A DNA stretch of 33,529 bases from a virus. Below the pieces are notes generated by a model. It did no database searches, was not told the DNA's origin, and worked only from the letters and a program-made list of their open reading frames with translations. The stretch covers positions 1 through 33,529 of IMG/VR virus record IMGVR_UViG_3300032401_000044. The stretch is one strand, 5' to 3'. Positions 25,869 through 32,473 of the stretch are shown here, in pieces. The translations under genes and the position numbers were made by a program. Position 1 is the stretch's first letter. Each line of letters begins with the position of its first letter.

Positions 25869-25870
25869 AT

Positions 25871-26719
25871 ATGCCATTTTTTATTAATAGAAACTTTGAA
25901 AATCAGTTATTTGAATACTTTGCCAGTATGCAGGCATGGAATAATATTAGACCTATCAATCTAGGTGGAGTATCTAATCCTAGTGGAACTGGAGGGCCTC
26001 CTGGAGGATTTATTGGTCAATTACCTCAAAACAGAGTAACCTACGATTATATTGAAGAAGCTACTTGGAATATACCATCCAGTGGTGTATCTTTAGTAAA
26101 TAACCTTAATCGTATTAGACATAGACTTGATGATTTAGAAACTGGGAGTGGTGGAGGGGGTTCACCATTGGAAGTTCAATGGGAAGGCGATACAATTAGT
26201 GCTGCAATTACTGTAATCAATTTTGAAGGTGATGTAGAAGTTGAAGAAACTTCTACTGGACATGTAACCGTATTTATAACTGCTAGTGGAGGAGGTACAG
26301 GAGGGGGTGAAACATATTTTAATCCTTTTTATTGGTGTACAATATCTGGAGAAAAAACAACAATATATGATGGAAATTTTGATGATGTAGATTGGACATT
26401 AGTAACACAATTTCCAATTCTTAGAGATGGAGATGCAACTCTTTATTTATGGTGTGATACAGCATCAAGAGATTCTAATCAAATGGAAATAGATTATTAT
26501 ATATCATTTATGCCATCTGATAATGGAGATGAATATGGTAATGAATCTGGATGGAGAACAGTTACATTAAGTGGATTACCTAGTTATTCTGATAAGATAT
26601 ATCTAACAGGCCCAACCACAGTGGCAAAATTTGATGGTATCTGGTTTGATTCACATCATCATGTTGGAAATGGAACAAATGATGCCTTTGTTTATGGACT
26701 TATAGTAGACATTGAATAA
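25871..26719 (+). CDS. Tail fibre/receptor-binding protein
   Basis: 282 residues. The N-terminal 'FINRNFENQLFEYFASMQAWNNIRPINLGG' looks like a virion-attachment helix. A short helix 'LVNNLNRIRHRLDDLETG' is a likely trimeric coiled coil. It is followed by a Gly hinge (GSGGGGS), a small strand unit ('TISAAITVINFEGDVEVEETSTGHVTVFI', as in fibre shafts) and a second Gly hinge (GGGTGGG). The C-terminal 140 residues are a beta-rich, Trp/Asp-rich head ending 'FDSHHHVGNGTNDAFVYGLIVDIE'. The layout is that of short tail fibres whose head binds a receptor. Last gene before the lysis region. Confidence 0.65.
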   Translation: MPFFINRNFENQLFEYFASMQAWNNIRPINLGGVSNPSGTGGPPGGFIGQLPQNRVTYDYIEEATWNIPSSGVSLVNNLNRIRHRLDDLETGSGGGGSPLEVQWEGDTISAAITVINFEGDVEVEETSTGHVTVFITASGGGTGGGETYFNPFYWCTISGEKTTIYDGNFDDVDWTLVTQFPILRDGDATLYLWCDTASRDSNQMEIDYYISFMPSDNGDEYGNESGWRTVTLSGLPSYSDKIYLTGPTTVAKFDGIWFDSHHHVGNGTNDAFVYGLIVDIE

Positions 26720-26735
26720 CAGAATGGAGTATAAT
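26706..26735 (+). promoter_or_regulatory. Candidate promoter upstream of the lysis genes
   Basis: TAGACA (26706-26711), 18 nt, TATAAT (26730-26735) sits over the end of the fibre gene and the 33-nt gap before the next ATG; AGGAG follows at about 9-nt spacing from ATG 26753. One mismatch in the -35 and a perfect -10. It is AT-rich here, so chance occurrence is possible. Confidence 0.5.
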
Positions 26736-26752
26736 TAATTAGGAGAATAAAT

Positions 26753-27049
26753 ATGGAAGAATTAATAAATCCAATACATACACTTATATGGTTTATATCA
26801 TTTATTGGCATAGTCATTTCAATTACAGCAATATATTTTAATAAAGGTAGATGGGGTTATATATTAGCTCCATTTACTTATTTAGTAAATGTATTTCTTT
26901 ATAATACAGTATTACATGCAACTATAGTATATAATATAGGAAATGTAACATCCCAGCAATTAGAAATCTGGTCAGCCGTAGTTCGTTTACATGCTATGCT
27001 TTTAGCTATATTATATATTATTTTTAGGATATCAGCAAGAGGAAAATAA
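26753..27049 (+). CDS. Small membrane protein A (three predicted membrane segments)
   Basis: 98 residues with hydrophobic helices near 10-28 ('LIWFISFIGIVISITAIYF'), 34-55 ('YILAPFTYLVNVFLY') and 75-93 ('LHAMLLAILYIIFRI'). It ends with basic residues (SARGK), suggesting a cytoplasmic C-terminus. It is related to the next gene: both have 'AP..Y', then 'IW......H..L' and a final basic tail. First gene after the promoter-like site and before the holin-like gene, so a lysis accessory, antiholin or superinfection-exclusion role is possible; none is proven. Confidence 0.65.
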   Translation: MEELINPIHTLIWFISFIGIVISITAIYFNKGRWGYILAPFTYLVNVFLYNTVLHATIVYNIGNVTSQQLEIWSAVVRLHAMLLAILYIIFRISARGK

Positions 27050-27050
27050 A

Positions 27051-27344
27051 ATGCAATCCCTAGATATAATTTCAATTTTACGTTTTGTGATACTTTTTGA
27101 ACTTCTTTCTGGACTGGGGGTATGGATATACTGGGGATGTAGACATAGACATAGAGATAGATATAAGTACTCTGTAGCTCCTATATTATATGTTATTCAT
27201 GCACTAATATTTATTATATTCACATTACTAAACTGTCTACCACAAGATGTTTATATTATTTGGAGAGATATACTTTTTGTACATGGACTATTAATATTAA
27301 ATTTAGTCGGAATAATACTTATTCAAATTAAAAAGGTGGAATAA
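27051..27344 (+). CDS. Small membrane protein B (paralogue of the preceding gene)
   Basis: 97 residues, one nucleotide after the previous stop. Three hydrophobic segments are visible: 'ISILRFVILFELLSGLGVWIYW', 'YSVAPILYVIHALIFIIFTLL' and 'FVHGLLILNLVGIILIQI'. A strongly basic His/Arg cluster (CRHRHRDRYKY) sits between the first and second, and the C-terminus is 'KKVE'. The shared spacing of 'AP..Y' and 'IW......H..L' with the preceding protein indicates a tandem duplication that has diverged. They may act as a hetero-oligomer. Function is not recognised. Confidence 0.65.
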   Translation: MQSLDIISILRFVILFELLSGLGVWIYWGCRHRHRDRYKYSVAPILYVIHALIFIIFTLLNCLPQDVYIIWRDILFVHGLLILNLVGIILIQIKKVE

Positions 27345-27347
27345 TAT

Positions 27348-27896
27348 ATGGATATAAATACTCTACTACCCCTTATTCTAGCTATTGTTGCTATTGTACC
27401 AGGTGTGTGGGCATTAGTTAATCAAGCAAACAAAGACAGAAACCAATCTAAAATAGACATGAATACTGCTGCCCAAAATGCTGCTATGGGTATTATTGCA
27501 CCTTTACAAACAGAAGTAGCAAGATTACAAGCTGATAGTACACGGTGGCAAGCTAGAATTATAGAACTTGAAAATGCATTAATAGAGAAAACTAAAACAA
27601 TTGGTCAATTGATGCAGGAAGGAATTGATAAAGATGCTGAATTACGTACTTTGAAATATAGTATGTTGGATATGCAAAAGAGATTAAATGTATTTGAAAG
27701 TAAAAGAAAATCTACTTCTAAAACAAAAGCTGATGTTGAAGAAGAAACTCTACTTATTTATGATGAAGAAATAGCAGAAGAGTTAAAAACACTTGAAGCA
27801 AAAAAAGAAGCGATTAAGATTTCTACAGCAGAAGAAATTAAAGAATTTAAAAGCAAGTCAATTACTAATAATATAAATGGAGAAATAGGAGAATAA
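27348..27896 (+). CDS. Membrane-anchored coiled-coil protein
   Basis: 182 residues. A single N-terminal hydrophobic segment ('LLPLILAIVAIVPGVWALV', about 5-24) precedes a long helical, Ala/Gln/Glu/Lys-rich region with heptad spacing of Leu and Ile (about 55-120, 'LQTEVARLQADSTRWQARIIELENAL'). The C-terminus is charged and Lys/Glu-rich. It ends one nucleotide before the holin-like start. The architecture resembles membrane-tethered lysis or tail-associated proteins, but Rz/spanin roles apply to Gram-negative hosts, which the GH25 endolysin does not support. Function is unknown. Confidence 0.55.
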   Translation: MDINTLLPLILAIVAIVPGVWALVNQANKDRNQSKIDMNTAAQNAAMGIIAPLQTEVARLQADSTRWQARIIELENALIEKTKTIGQLMQEGIDKDAELRTLKYSMLDMQKRLNVFESKRKSTSKTKADVEEETLLIYDEEIAEELKTLEAKKEAIKISTAEEIKEFKSKSITNNINGEIGE

Positions 27897-27897
27897 A

Positions 27898-28248
27898 ATG
27901 GACTACACACAATTACAACAAGTATTGTTATGGCTAACTGGGATTGGTGCCCCGATGGTCATTATGTATGTTTTATCGTGGGTTGTTGAAAACTGGAAAG
28001 GTTGGTCTACACTTCCCAAAGATGTTAAGTTTTTAGTACCTATGGTTGCATCAGTTTTGCTATCAGTGGGGGCAAGTCAATTACTTCAATACCCACAAAT
28101 TATAGCTGGTATACAACCTTGGTTCCAAGTTACAATGGCTTCTGTATTAGCATACTTAGCATCACAGAAAGCATACTTAACTGCTATGAACGCGGGGTAT
28201 GGAGCTAGATTTGCTCGCCCTGATTCAAAGAATATAAAGGCATTTTAA
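27898..28248 (+). CDS. Holin-like protein
   Basis: 116 residues with hydrophobic segments at about 10-30 ('LLWLTGIGAPMVIMYVLSWVV'), 43-62 ('VKFLVPMVASVLLSVGAS') and 76-95 ('WFQVTMASVLAYLASQKAYL'), ending in a charged tail. Size, segment number and position directly before the endolysin, whose ATG overlaps its stop (TAATG), fit a holin that forms membrane lesions at the timed end of infection. No family-specific motif could be confirmed. Confidence 0.7.
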   Translation: MDYTQLQQVLLWLTGIGAPMVIMYVLSWVVENWKGWSTLPKDVKFLVPMVASVLLSVGASQLLQYPQIIAGIQPWFQVTMASVLAYLASQKAYLTAMNAGYGARFARPDSKNIKAF

Positions 28249-29261
28249 TGGCAAAAGTATGTCCGACCTGCGGGGGCAATACTGTAAATTGTCCTACCTG
28301 CGGTCTACCACCTAAAAGAAAGTCACCCAAACAGGGTGTATTCAGTAGAGTATATAATGCTCTATTCGGAGTACCATCTTGGGAAGTTTTGGGGGTTGAC
28401 CTGTCTAAATGGAATGGTACTATGAATATTGCTACTACCAAAACTAAGGCTCAATATGGTATCATACGTTTAGGATATGGCACTCAATGGAAAGACCCTG
28501 CTTGTGATAATTACTATCAACAGGCTCAAGCCAATGATTGGCCTGTAGGAGTTTATTGGTATTGTAATGTAGGACAGGATGTTAATCTATCCATGCGTAG
28601 TTTTGCAGAGGAAATAAACACACATAGACCTCAGGTAGATATAGTATTAGATTTTGAATCAACATCAGTTGACCAAGGTGCTACTCTAAAATGGTTACAA
28701 GATGCATATACTATTCTTCTAGGACTAACAAATAAGAAACCTGTAATATATACCGCCGCATGGTGTTGGAATCCTTGGGTAGCCCGAAGTAGTTATTGGT
28801 CTGGAAAAGAACTATGGGTTGCAAACTGGACTACTGGTTCTTCTCCATACATGCCTATGGATTGGTATGCATGGACACATTGGCAATATTCAGCCGATGG
28901 AAACAAAAAAGCTGCTGAATATGGAATGATATCAGGTGGGGATGTAGATATGGACTTAGACAGATTTAATGGTACATGTGCTCAATTCAATGCTAAGTAT
29001 GGAACACATATTATACCTCTTGGTGAACCTCCAGTAATTCCACCTGTAATACCTCCAGGAACACTACCTGAATATGTAATTATTAACACGGGTGAGTTAG
29101 CTATACGTAATTCACCAGATGTAATATCAACAAACACCATTGGACATGCTTTATATAATACCAAATGGTATCCTTTAGAACTTGTAACTAAGAATGGTAT
29201 TCCTTGGTATAGAATAGGTACAAATGCCTATATTAGTAAAAATTATACAAGACTGTCATAG
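28248..29261 (+). CDS. GH25 endolysin with N-terminal zinc ribbon and C-terminal SH3-like domain
   Basis: 337 residues, an N-acetylmuramidase of the GH25 lysozyme family that cleaves the glycan backbone of peptidoglycan. The catalytic barrel runs from about 48 to 255: 'GVDLSKWNG' (Asp about 51), 'VLDFES' (Asp about 135, Glu about 137), 'LWVANW' and 'HWQYSADG', with 'DMDLDRF' near the end. A Pro-rich linker (EPPVIPPVIPPGTLP) leads to a C-terminal region from about 275 ('YVIINTGELAIRNSP', 'WYRIGTNAYISKNYTRL') typical of a bacterial SH3 wall-binding domain. Unusually, residues 5-18 form two Cys-x2-Cys pairs (CPTCGG, CPTCG). There is no signal peptide, so export through the holin is expected. Confidence 0.92.
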   Translation: MAKVCPTCGGNTVNCPTCGLPPKRKSPKQGVFSRVYNALFGVPSWEVLGVDLSKWNGTMNIATTKTKAQYGIIRLGYGTQWKDPACDNYYQQAQANDWPVGVYWYCNVGQDVNLSMRSFAEEINTHRPQVDIVLDFESTSVDQGATLKWLQDAYTILLGLTNKKPVIYTAAWCWNPWVARSSYWSGKELWVANWTTGSSPYMPMDWYAWTHWQYSADGNKKAAEYGMISGGDVDMDLDRFNGTCAQFNAKYGTHIIPLGEPPVIPPVIPPGTLPEYVIINTGELAIRNSPDVISTNTIGHALYNTKWYPLELVTKNGIPWYRIGTNAYISKNYTRLS

Positions 29262-29270
29262 GAGAATATA

Positions 29271-30023
29271 ATGCAAGAATTTAGTTTACGTTTTGGTAAG
29301 AAACCCCCTATAAAAGACTATCGTACATTTATGCTTCAAAATTACTTGAAGGATGATATTCCAACTCCTCCTGATAAATTTGAATCATTAAAAAGAGTGT
29401 ATGAAAATATTGACCCAGATGACCCTACTGTATTATTCCCTATGATGGCAAATGATGAGATTGGAGATTGTACAATTGTAGGAATGGCTCATGGAGATAC
29501 AGTATGGAGTGCTTTAGTGGGAAATAAAAGTATCTATCCAACAGATTTAGTAAAGAAAATATATTTTCACTTAACTGGTGGGGATGATACTGGACTCGCT
29601 ATGCTCACTGTATTAGATTACTTTAGAAAAACTGTTGTAGCTGGAGAGACTATTTATGCATATATGAGTCTCAATCATTATAATCATACTCATGTTAAAC
29701 AGGCAATTAATTTATTTGGAGGACTATTTATAGGATTCCAAGTACAAGAGAAATGCTTAGAAGAGTTTAGAAATAGAACCCCTTGGAAACCTGGAAAACT
29801 TCTTAATGCTGGTCACGCTGTATTTGTTACTGGGTACGATAAAGATGGACTAAATGTCTTGACTTGGGGAAATACTCAACGAGCTACATGGGGATGGTGG
29901 GACTTGTGTGTAGATGAAGCATATATAATTCTTCCACCAGAAGCATCTAATCCAGAATTTTTACCTGGGTTTGATTTTGCTCAACTTAAAAAAGACTTAG
30001 TATCAGTATCAGAATGGTTCTAG
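29271..30023 (+). CDS. Papain-like cysteine peptidase
   Basis: 250 residues with AGGAG before ATG 29271. The visible catalytic set is Cys about 67 in 'DEIGDCTIVGMAHG', His about 182 in 'NAGHAVFVTGYDKDG', and Asn about 201 in 'TWGNTQ'. These are the order and local sequence of papain-fold enzymes (C1-like), where Cys starts a helix, His sits on a strand before 'v.GyD' and Asn precedes the 'W' strand. There is no signal peptide or pro-region. It is directly downstream of the endolysin, so it could cut peptidoglycan cross-bridges, process virion proteins, or act on host proteins; placement favours a lysis or virion role. A transglutaminase- or amidase-type activity in the same fold is not excluded. 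Confidence 0.7.
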   Translation: MQEFSLRFGKKPPIKDYRTFMLQNYLKDDIPTPPDKFESLKRVYENIDPDDPTVLFPMMANDEIGDCTIVGMAHGDTVWSALVGNKSIYPTDLVKKIYFHLTGGDDTGLAMLTVLDYFRKTVVAGETIYAYMSLNHYNHTHVKQAINLFGGLFIGFQVQEKCLEEFRNRTPWKPGKLLNAGHAVFVTGYDKDGLNVLTWGNTQRATWGWWDLCVDEAYIILPPEASNPEFLPGFDFAQLKKDLVSVSEWF

Positions 30024-30034
30024 AGGAGAACAAG

Positions 30035-30232
30035 ATGAAAGACAAAATTATTAAAGCTGTAGCTATTGCTACAGTAACAGTTATATCAAGTGCTTTGGTT
30101 GCATATTTGAAAAATCCTGAAAACAGATTAGCAGTACAAAAATCTGCTAAGAAATACCAAGCTAAATTTCAAAAGACAGCTAGAAAAACAAAGAAACAAA
30201 TTAATAGTAAATTAAGAGACTTCCAGATATAA
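30035..30232 (+). CDS. Small single-pass membrane protein with basic tail
   Basis: 65 residues when started at ATG 30035, which has GAGGAG 6 nt upstream; an in-frame ATG at 30014 would overlap the previous gene and lacks a ribosome site. One hydrophobic helix ('AVAIATVTVISSALVAYL', about 7-24) is followed by a very basic, Lys/Gln-rich helix. The pattern resembles small YtxH-type membrane-anchored stress or structural proteins, but no function can be assigned. Confidence 0.6.
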   Translation: MKDKIIKAVAIATVTVISSALVAYLKNPENRLAVQKSAKKYQAKFQKTARKTKKQINSKLRDFQI

Positions 30233-30243
30233 AGGAGGCTAAA

Positions 30244-30477
30244 ATGCCTTACGGTATGCCCAAAGAAATGGGTGGAGATTCACCTGAAAATGATAATTGG
30301 ATGGAACGCTGTGTAAAAAGAGTATCCACCCAAAAAGGTAAAGATGGAAATACTTTTGGTAAAGAAAAAGCTATTGCTATCTGTAAATCAACCTTTATGA
30401 AGATGAAAGGCAATAAATCTAATGCTGAGATGGAACTTGCCTTTACATATGAGTGGTTTAAACGAACTACCCCTTGA
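30244..30477 (+). CDS. Small phage protein, unknown function ('W..RCVKRV...AIAICKS' type)
   Basis: 77 residues with a full AAAGGAGG site 5 nt upstream of the ATG. The core 'DNWMERCVKRVS' followed by 'GKEKAIAICKSTF' is a pattern I recall from many phage proteins near structural genes, with two Cys residues in conserved positions, but its role is not known to me. It is the last gene of the late block: its stop codon TGA is part of the TTGACA box of the next promoter. Confidence 0.65.
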   Translation: MPYGMPKEMGGDSPENDNWMERCVKRVSTQKGKDGNTFGKEKAIAICKSTFMKMKGNKSNAEMELAFTYEWFKRTTP

Positions 30478-30502
30478 CAAATCTTTTAAAACGTGTTATA
30501 AT
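30474..30502 (+). promoter_or_regulatory. Consensus vegetative promoter with extended -10
   Basis: TTGACA (30474-30479), 17 nt, TATAAT (30497-30502), with TG at 30494-30495 giving an extended -10 (TGTTATAAT). All 12 core positions match the housekeeping sigma consensus. Transcription should start about 30509, leaving a short leader before GGAG (30521-30524) and ATG 30534. The -35 box overlaps the preceding stop codon. Confidence 0.9.
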
Positions 30503-30533
30503 ATAGCTATATTTTACAATGGAGATTGAACAA

Positions 30534-30731
30534 ATGAGTAAGCCCTATTCACCAAAAATTGAAAGAAAAATTTTCAGAAGGATTATTAATCAAGGTCTGT
30601 TTGATGACCAGATGGATGCTCAAGCAGGAACAGACGAACAGTATGAGAGATTTTTGGAAAAGCAGGAAAGGAAAGCCCTAAGAAAGAAAAGAAAAAACAA
30701 TAAAAAAGATTGGGATGATGATTATGGGTAA
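30534..30731 (+). CDS. Small charged protein, first gene of the promoter-driven accessory block
   Basis: 65 residues from ATG 30534, chosen over ATG 30519 because GGAG lies 9 nt upstream of 30534 and only T-rich sequence precedes 30519. Basic N-terminus, acidic Gln/Asp-rich middle and a Lys/Arg-rich stretch (RKALRKKRKNNKK) before an acidic end (DWDDDYG). No recognised domain; probably nucleic acid- or protein-binding given its charge. Immediate placement after the strong promoter suggests early or abundant expression. Confidence 0.55.
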   Translation: MSKPYSPKIERKIFRRIINQGLFDDQMDAQAGTDEQYERFLEKQERKALRKKRKNNKKDWDDDYG

Positions 30732-30762
30732 ATGTAAAACTAAGAAGAAAAAGAAGAAATAA
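30715..30762 (+). CDS. Possible Lys-rich micropeptide
   Basis: An overlapping frame reads ATG ATG ATT ATG then GKCKTK followed by five more Lys codons and TAA (30760-30762), 15 residues from the first ATG or 12 from ATG 30724. It overlaps the last codons of the preceding gene. A TGGG run just before the first ATG is only a weak ribosome site. It could equally be a meaningless poly-Lys stretch of A-rich DNA. Confidence 0.2.
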   Translation: MMIMGKCKTKKKKKK

Positions 30763-30790
30763 TATAACATAAAAGGTGGAAGAAAAGGAC

Positions 30791-31000
30791 ATGACAATTG
30801 CATTTAGTGAAATCCAAGATAACGATGGTTTTATAATCAGAAGCGGGTCTGGGTACTTTGTACGATTTAATGGGAATAATCCCCAAATGGTCAGTACCCC
30901 AGTACTCGCTTCTTTATTTAATTATTATGATGCCGTAGGTATAATGATGAAAATGGAAAAACTAGGTTATACAGCAGAATTGATAAAACAGGCAGGATGA
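30791..31000 (+). CDS. Small protein, unknown function
   Basis: 69 residues from ATG 30791 (MTIAFSEIQDNDG); GTG 30776 is an in-frame alternative adding five residues. A purine-rich AAAAGGTGGA lies about 10 nt before 30791. Strand pattern 'FIIRSGSGYFVRFNGNNPQMV' followed by a helical 'YYDAVGIMMKMEKLGYTAELIKQAG'. No Cys, no membrane segment, no motif I recognise. It ends one nucleotide before the next gene and belongs to the same message. Confidence 0.55.
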   Translation: MTIAFSEIQDNDGFIIRSGSGYFVRFNGNNPQMVSTPVLASLFNYYDAVGIMMKMEKLGYTAELIKQAG

Positions 31001-31001
31001 A

Positions 31002-31190
31002 ATGACTAAAATAACAACTTGTGATAGATGTGGTTCTGAGAGTGATGGTGATTATGGGATGAGTAGTCTTCATTTTCAAAATGAAAATGGGCATCCTACA
31101 TTTGATTATGATTTATGTCCAAAGTGTATCAATGAATTGGCTCATATAGTAAAAGATTGGGTAGAAAAAGAAAATGCTAAACGGAAATAG
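31002..31190 (+). CDS. Small zinc-ribbon protein
   Basis: 62 residues with two Cys-x2-Cys pairs, 'CDRCGS' near residue 7 and 'LCPKCINELAH' near residue 39, separated by about 30 residues with strand character: a classic zinc ribbon followed by a helix. It could bind nucleic acid or a protein partner. It ends one nucleotide before the methyltransferase start and is co-transcribed with it. No specific family is recognised. Confidence 0.65.
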   Translation: MTKITTCDRCGSESDGDYGMSSLHFQNENGHPTFDYDLCPKCINELAHIVKDWVEKENAKRK

Positions 31191-31191
31191 G

Positions 31192-31806
31192 ATGAAATCA
31201 ACAAGAGGTAGACACGTAAGGGACTTTTACACAACCCCTATAGAATTAGCGATAAGTGCTATGCATAAGTTTGCAGGTGATGAGGGAATATTATATAAGG
31301 ATATGTATGGGTTAGATGCTGGTTGTGGAACTGGAGTGTGGGGACTTGCTAATATATCTATGCCTAATAAATTAGCTGATGGGATTGATATAAATCCCCA
31401 AGTAATCGAAATAGCTAAATCAGTATATGATGAGATTATTACAGGTGATTTCTTAGATTATGGTCAAGATGGTTATGATGTGGTGTTTGGTAATCCACCT
31501 TATTCTTTAGCAGAGGAATTTATAAGACATTCACTTGATTTAGTAGTCCCCAATGGGTATGTATACTTTTTACTAAGATTGTCATTCTTAGAGGGAATAA
31601 AAAGAGGTAAAGGATTCTTCCAAGAATATCCTCCAAAGATAGTATATGTCTGTTCAAGAAGACCATCCTTTTATATGACTAATGGAAGGAATACCACAGA
31701 TACTTTAGCATATGCTATGTTCTTGTGGCAAAAAGGTTGGGAAGATAAACCAGAGATAGATTGGTTAGATTGGGAATATGAAAAGGATTATAACGTAGGA
31801 GAATAA
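31192..31806 (+). CDS. N6-adenine-type DNA methyltransferase
   Basis: 204 residues from ATG 31192, right after the preceding stop (ATG 31174 is an in-frame alternative within that gene). The opening 'RDFYTTPIELA' is typical of phage adenine methylases. Motif I 'LDAGCGTGVWG' (about 41-51) binds SAM, an acidic 'GIDINPQVIEIA' follows, and motif IV 'FGNPPYSLAEEF' (about 99-110) has the NPPY catalytic signature. A 'GYVYFLLRLSFLEG' strand follows. The small size leaves little room for a target-recognition domain, so specificity may be relaxed or the enzyme may use a short site. Methylation to evade restriction is the likely purpose. NPPY could in principle also modify other substrates. Confidence 0.8.
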   Translation: MKSTRGRHVRDFYTTPIELAISAMHKFAGDEGILYKDMYGLDAGCGTGVWGLANISMPNKLADGIDINPQVIEIAKSVYDEIITGDFLDYGQDGYDVVFGNPPYSLAEEFIRHSLDLVVPNGYVYFLLRLSFLEGIKRGKGFFQEYPPKIVYVCSRRPSFYMTNGRNTTDTLAYAMFLWQKGWEDKPEIDWLDWEYEKDYNVGE

Positions 31807-31808
31807 AA

Positions 31809-32006
31809 ATGAAAGATAATAATTTTTGGGGTAATGTTGCTAATAATGCATGTTGGATGTTGATTGGGTATTGTGTAGCTGTACTTCATTATGTTCCAGA
31901 CATAAATTTTTGGAAATTGTTTAGTATGGAACTTCTAGGGATATTTCTAATATGGGTAGTATGCTTTCTACTAGACCTACTAACAAATTGGATAAAGAAT
32001 AGATAA
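31809..32006 (+). CDS. Small membrane protein (two segments)
   Basis: 65 residues. Hydrophobic segments 'ACWMLIGYCVAVLHYV' (about 14-29) and 'LFSMELLGIFLIWVVCFLLDLL' (about 37-58) with a short polar loop and a basic C-terminus. It lies between the methyltransferase and the nuclease-like gene and touches the latter by one base (TAATG). Small membrane proteins of this kind can block superinfection, but nothing here shows that. Confidence 0.55.
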   Translation: MKDNNFWGNVANNACWMLIGYCVAVLHYVPDINFWKLFSMELLGIFLIWVVCFLLDLLTNWIKNR

Positions 32007-32473
32007 TGAACGAAACTGAAACCAAATTCTCTGCTCAAGCTATAAAACGTGATTATAAAGTAGTTCATGCTGACAGTTATCAAGATAGAATAGAACACTG
32101 GGACTTTATTATTCAAAAGAATGGCTTCCCAATTACTGTAGAAGTGAAAGGACAGAAGAGAATCAACAGACATGACATGCACCCCCAGTGTGAATGGATA
32201 TGGATAGAGTTAGTAGGAATAACAGGACATAATGGTTGGTTATATGGAAAGGCAGATGTAATAGCTTTTGAAACGGATTATGGATTTCTATTGGTCAATA
32301 GAAAAAAGTTAATAGAGATAGTAGATAAGAAAGTCAATCATAAAGAATATGTAGACTGTAGTTGGGATGCTAAGTACAAAGTATATCAAAGATTTGGTAG
32401 AGATGATATGCTTACTCTAATAAATAGAAGTGATATAGAAGAAATAAAACATATAAAATGGATAGCAAAATGA
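32006..32473 (+). CDS. PD-(D/E)XK-like nuclease
   Basis: 155 residues. 'HWDFIIQKNGFPITVEVKGQKR' gives Asp about 33, Glu about 46 and Lys about 48, the D...ExK metal site of the PD-(D/E)XK nuclease fold. It is preceded by a helix with Gln/Lys and followed by strands around a Trp-rich 'CEWIWIELVGITG' and 'DVIAFETDYGFLLVNRKKL'. The layout resembles small Holliday-junction or repair nucleases and some restriction-type domains. It sits two genes after an adenine methylase. It overlaps the next start by ATGA. Fold assignment is by motif; target is unknown. Confidence 0.65.
   Translation: MNETETKFSAQAIKRDYKVVHADSYQDRIEHWDFIIQKNGFPITVEVKGQKRINRHDMHPQCEWIWIELVGITGHNGWLYGKADVIAFETDYGFLLVNRKKLIEIVDKKVNHKEYVDCSWDAKYKVYQRFGRDDMLTLINRSDIEEIKHIKWIAK

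Noticed and set aside
27348-27896. Spanin (Rz-like) identity for the membrane-anchored coiled-coil protein
   Set aside because: Topology fits, but spanins act on outer membranes and the GH25 endolysin with SH3-like domain points to a Gram-positive host.
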